16,922 nt of DNA from CAZMUD01 sp964569715. GTDB lineage: Bacteria; Chloroflexota; Dehalococcoidia; Dehalococcoidales; UBA2162. Shown here one piece after another: positions 14,993-16,922 of this stretch. A program made the translations under genes and the position numbers. Location of the stretch: NCBI GenBank assembly GCA_964569715.1, contig CAZMUD010000020.1:1-16922 (forward strand), in the 5' to 3' direction. Every line of letters begins with the position of its first letter. Positions within the stretch are counted from its first letter, which is position 1. Below the pieces are notes generated by a model that saw nothing but the letters and a program-made list of their open reading frames with translations, was not told where the DNA came from and did no database searches.

Positions 14993-15121
14993 AAGAGGGG
15001 CGAAGCCCCTCTTTCAAATCCTCCCCCTCTCCTTTGAAGTAGTAAGTATTATAAGGAAAGTCAAAGAGAGGCGAAGCCTCTCTTACACATAATTCCCCCT
15101 CTCCTTTGAAGGAGAGGGGGA
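14993..15121. repeat. Two-unit hairpin repeat (REP/MITE-like), period 71 bp
   Basis: Unit 1 starts at 14993 and unit 2 at 15064. Each opens with a 9-bp hairpin capped by GCGAAGC (14993-15013 and 15064-15084). The stems differ by one G-C to A-T change made on both arms. Each then has CCCCCTCTCCTTTGAAG (from 15022 and 15095). In unit 2 this completes a 13-bp hairpin, 15094-15121, with a 2-base centre; in unit 1 the right arm is lost. Read on the minus strand it would give HPLNPPLLQRRGG, a peptide I recall from spurious ORFs over dispersed bacterial repeats. The first hairpin is followed by TTTC and could weakly terminate the upstream gene. Confidence 0.85.
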
Positions 15122-15125
15122 TTAA

Positions 15126-15136
15126 GGGGGTGAGGT
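15126..15136 (+). promoter_or_regulatory. Ribosome-binding site of the thermonuclease gene, at the edge of the repeat
   Basis: GGGGGTGAGGT; the core GAGG is 4 bases before ATA 15140. It directly follows the second repeat hairpin and seems to be part of the repeat's outer end. The in-frame stop TGA (15131-15133) lies inside it, so no earlier start is possible. Confidence 0.5.
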
Positions 15137-15139
15137 AGA

Positions 15140-15598
15140 ATAACTAAAAGAGCTTGGCTTGTAGCCATTACCTTTTTCCTTCTTCTATTCCTGATATCCC
15201 TATGTAGTTGCGGCTCACCACCTGATACCGCCCGGGTTATCCAGGTGATTGATGGCGATACCATCACCATAGAAGGTAGTTACCGGGTGAGGTATATCGG
15301 TATTGATGCGCCGGAGATTCACCCTGGTGTGGAAGCCTTCGGCATTGAGGCATGGCAGGCTAACCGCAAACTGGTAGAGGGTAAAGAGGTTCGTCTGGAA
15401 CGGGACGTGTCCGAAAAAGATAAATACGGCAGGCTACTTCGCTATGTCTGGGTTGATAATATATTGGTCGAAGCCGAGCTGGTAAGACAGGGACTTGCCC
15501 GGGCTAAAGCCTACCCTCCTGATACTAAATACCAGGACTACCTGGAGCAAATGGAAGCAGAGGCCAGGGAGGCCGGCTGGGGAATGTGGGCAAAATAA
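15140..15598 (+). CDS. Thermonuclease (staphylococcal nuclease family), exported, apparent ATA start
   Basis: SNase-type calcium-dependent nuclease cleaving DNA and RNA. The catalytic pattern is complete: VIDGDTITI, then VRYIGIDAPE supplying the first Arg and the Asp and Glu ligands, then DKYGRLLRYVW with the second Arg, and VRQGLAKA-like VRQGLARAKAY. A shorter frame opens at GTG 15245, but it removes the coherent export signal encoded just upstream: a short basic start (TKRAW), a hydrophobic run (VAITFFLLLFLISL) and the lipobox-like LCSC. In the open frame before that signal, back to TGA 15131, no ATG, GTG or TTG exists; ATA 15140 follows GGTGAGG at 4 bases and gives 152 residues. The protein is probably lipid-anchored or secreted. 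A terminator overlaps its stop codon. Confidence 0.9.
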   Translation: MTKRAWLVAITFFLLLFLISLCSCGSPPDTARVIQVIDGDTITIEGSYRVRYIGIDAPEIHPGVEAFGIEAWQANRKLVEGKEVRLERDVSEKDKYGRLLRYVWVDNILVEAELVRQGLARAKAYPPDTKYQDYLEQMEAEAREAGWGMWAK

Positions 15599-15627
15599 AT
15601 GGGCAGCCTCAATGAGGCTCCCCATTT
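15597..15627 (+). terminator. Hairpin terminator after the thermonuclease gene
   Basis: AAATGGGCAGCCTC (15597-15610) pairs with GAGGCTCCCCATTT (15614-15627), 14 positions with one C-C mismatch and a 3-base loop, ending in ATTTACTGTTT. The left arm includes the last bases of the TAA stop. The near-symmetric A and T ends mean it could act from either strand. Confidence 0.75.
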
Positions 15628-15731
15628 ACTGTTTACGCTGTCTATATGATAATCTAGTCAGCCAGTCGGTGTGTTCTCAGCCTGCCCCATCCATTGGGGA
15701 CAGCAATCATCTGCCGGCTACGCACGGCCTG

Positions 15732-15831
15732 NNNNNNNNNNNNNNNNNNNNNNNNNNNNNNNNNNNNNNNNNNNNNNNNNNNNNNNNNNNNNNNNNNNNN
15801 NNNNNNNNNNNNNNNNNNNNNNNNNNNNNNN
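15732..15831. other. Assembly gap of exactly 100 N
   Basis: A round 100 N is the convention for a gap of unknown length. The 104 bases on its left (15628-15731) hold no gene I recognise, though a minus-strand frame from 15731 runs to TAG at 15653-15655. The right flank runs straight into the end of the SIMPL gene. Features on the two sides may not be true neighbours at this distance. Confidence 0.97.
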
Positions 15832-15857
15832 TCAGCCTCTGTTTAGACTTGCCTCCA

Positions 15858-16616
15858 TTACTTCAGGATGGCATAGGCTACCTGAAGGCTGAGGCTAATC
15901 TCCATCTCACCGGGACTGATTGATGTCTCTGTCGCTGGTGCTGCTACTGCTTCCTCATATACGACATCGCGGGGGGAGATAGGATATGAGATACCCTCGG
16001 AGATATAGGTTGGCTTGCCCAGGGTAACACCAGCCAGCTCAGCCAGTTGCTCACCTTTGGCTTTAGCATCAACCATCGCCTTCTGCCTGGCTTCTTCATA
16101 GTAGTCTGACGGGTCATCCACAGAAAAACCTATGCTATTTATTCGGGTGAGGTCTCCCCCAGCCTCAGCTACAGCATCGATGATGGAGCCAACCTTATCT
16201 ATATCCCTTATCTTAGCCGTTACCATATTGGTTACCCTGTAGCCGACCACCGTCTCCTCTTCCTTTACCCTATCCCATTTGGTTACCTGACGAATATTGA
16301 AGTACTGAGTCTGGATATCCTTCTTAGCCACCCCATTCTCAGTCAGGGCTGTCATCACATTATCCATAGCTTCAGCTGCTTGAGTCTGAGCCTCGGCTAC
16401 GCTTGCCTCCTGAGCTTCAATGCCTAACCTCAGGGTGGTAATATCAGGGACAGCAGTTACCTTACCCTGTCCGGTAACCCAAATCCCCTCCTGCTGACTA
16501 CTTATATTTAGCTGTTCTATCTCCCCCAGGACAGTGTTGCCCGGGCTGCAGCCAGCCAAGCCGACTATGGCTAGCACCAATGCTAAACTTATCGCTAATA
16601 ATAGATTCTTTTTCAC
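15858..16616 (-). CDS. SIMPL-domain (DUF541) lipoprotein
   Basis: The 252-residue protein starts MKKNLLLAISLALVLAIVG and has the lipobox LAGC with C23 as the lipidation site, so it should sit on the outer face of the membrane. The mature part opens with the family signature: an ITVTGQGKV-like strand (IWVTGQGKVTAVPD), LRLGIEAQ, repeated AEAQ helices, VGYRVTNMV, INSIGFSVDD, and the helix with KAMVDAKAKGEQLAELAGV. SIMPL proteins form oligomeric rings; their function in bacteria is poorly defined. GTG 16616 is chosen over ATG 16652 because AAAGGAGG sits just before it and the signal peptide then starts with MKK. An inverted repeat overlaps the region just upstream of this ribosome site. Confidence 0.93.
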   Translation of the reverse strand: MKKNLLLAISLALVLAIVGLAGCSPGNTVLGEIEQLNISSQQEGIWVTGQGKVTAVPDITTLRLGIEAQEASVAEAQTQAAEAMDNVMTALTENGVAKKDIQTQYFNIRQVTKWDRVKEEETVVGYRVTNMVTAKIRDIDKVGSIIDAVAEAGGDLTRINSIGFSVDDPSDYYEEARQKAMVDAKAKGEQLAELAGVTLGKPTYISEGISYPISPRDVVYEEAVAAPATETSISPGEMEISLSLQVAYAILK

Positions 16617-16627
16617 CTTAAACCTCC

Positions 16628-16643
16628 TTTCAACTGGTTGAAA
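16628..16643 (-). promoter_or_regulatory. Inverted repeat abutting the SIMPL gene ribosome site
   Basis: TTTCAAC-TG-GTTGAAA, 7-bp arms with a 2-base centre. On the coding strand its right arm runs directly into AAGGAGG. It could be an operator or a small RNA hairpin limiting ribosome access. Nothing in the sequence identifies the regulator. Confidence 0.45.
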
Positions 16644-16692
16644 ACTGAGCATAACTATTTACCACTTAAACCATTTAACACCTCTCTCAGGA

Positions 16693-16776
16693 CTATATTA
16701 TTAACTGGACTGCTGCCCAGACAATTATGGCTAGCACTAATACCAGGCTTATAACTAATAACCATGTCTTTTTCAA
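16693..16776 (-). pseudogene. Short ORF or remnant resembling the SIMPL signal peptide
   Basis: From TTG 16776 (or GTG 16779) to TAG 16693-16695, 27-28 codons encode a hydrophobic peptide starting MKKTWLLVISLVLVLAII. Over the first 17 codons it aligns without gaps to the start of the SIMPL gene, 38 of 51 bases identical, including the identical run GTGCTAGCCATA. It lacks the lipobox Cys and stops soon after. GGAG sits 7 bases before the TTG. It is either a decayed duplicate of the lipoprotein start or a small single-span membrane protein. Confidence 0.55.
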
Positions 16777-16882
16777 CACTCATCTCCAGTGCCCGAATTT
16801 TCTTCCACTAAAATATATAACGAAAAAGTTGCCAGTTGGTTAGTAACAACTCGGAGTATTTTTGAAAATTAGTTTGTGGCTC

Positions 16883-16922
16883 CTACTCATACCTCAGCGC
16901 TTCAATAGGGTTGAGGCGAGAG
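16883..16922 (-). CDS. C-terminal end of an FtsX/MacB-type ABC transporter permease (partial)
   Basis: Only the last 13 codons are in view: SRLNPIEALRYE and stop TAG (16883-16885). This NPIEALRYE ending is the usual C-terminus of MacB/FtsX-family permeases, which move lipoproteins, peptides or other molecules and drive outside processes through an ABC ATPase. The rest lies beyond the window. The spacer 16780-16882 shows no gene. Confidence 0.75.
   Translation of the reverse strand, partial: SRLNPIEALRYE

Noticed and set aside
13910..15139. A complete mobile element or defence island around the PLD-like gene
   Set aside because: No transposase, integrase, partner gene or terminal repeats flanking the whole stretch were found; only signs of past rearrangement are visible.
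15061..15270. 69-codon minus-strand ORF containing PHPLNPPLLQRRGG
   Set aside because: It is the translated hairpin repeat plus the antisense of the nuclease signal peptide; such ORFs are typical spurious calls over dispersed repeats.
15495..15923. Plus-strand ORF spanning the N gap
   Set aside because: It is open only because N codons are unreadable as stops; the left part overlaps the nuclease and the right part is antisense to the SIMPL gene.

Overview
The window reads as a housekeeping segment of a mesophilic bacterium, most likely Chloroflexota and probably class Dehalococcoidia. The grounds are family-level impressions from memory: GroEL reads GPKGHCVAL where most bacteria have GPKGRNV, HrcA/CIRCE-type control precedes groES, and rpoB-rpoC stands apart from rplKAJL with ruvB behind it. 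A run of exactly 100 N (15732-15831) marks a scaffold join, so this is a draft assembly or MAG, and gene order across the gap is only inferred.

Layout. 1-1122 (minus): the start of groL and all of groES, behind a promoter whose start region carries a CIRCE operator. 1429-2889 (plus): an amidohydrolase-2 family hydrolase that looks leaderless, followed 3 nt later by thpR. 3008-4591 (plus): a promoter, a 70-residue zinc ribbon protein, comF and coaE. 4631-12815 (plus): a consensus-like promoter, a long leader with two tiny ORFs, rpoB, overlapping rpoC and a clear intrinsic terminator. 12845-13909 (plus): ruvB with its own extended -10 promoter and apparently an ATA start codon. 13910-15139: a more AT-rich accessory stretch with a second copy of the last ruvB codons, a one-HKD phospholipase D-like protein with twin zinc ribbons, and a two-unit hairpin repeat. 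15140-15627: a secreted or lipid-anchored thermonuclease, also apparently starting at ATA, and a terminator. After the gap (minus): a SIMPL-domain lipoprotein, a 27-codon remnant or small ORF resembling its signal peptide, and the last codons of an FtsX/MacB-type permease.

The genes share general cell roles (protein folding, RNA synthesis, CoA synthesis, recombination, DNA uptake) rather than one pathway. I see no convincing new multi-gene system. The most distinctive features are a recently expanded 87-bp tandem repeat that gives RpoB an acidic tail and also holds the rpoC ribosome-binding region, two genes with ATA at the expected start, a second ruvB 3' end that differs from the first only at synonymous positions, and a GCGAAGC hairpin repeat whose edge appears to supply the thermonuclease ribosome-binding site.
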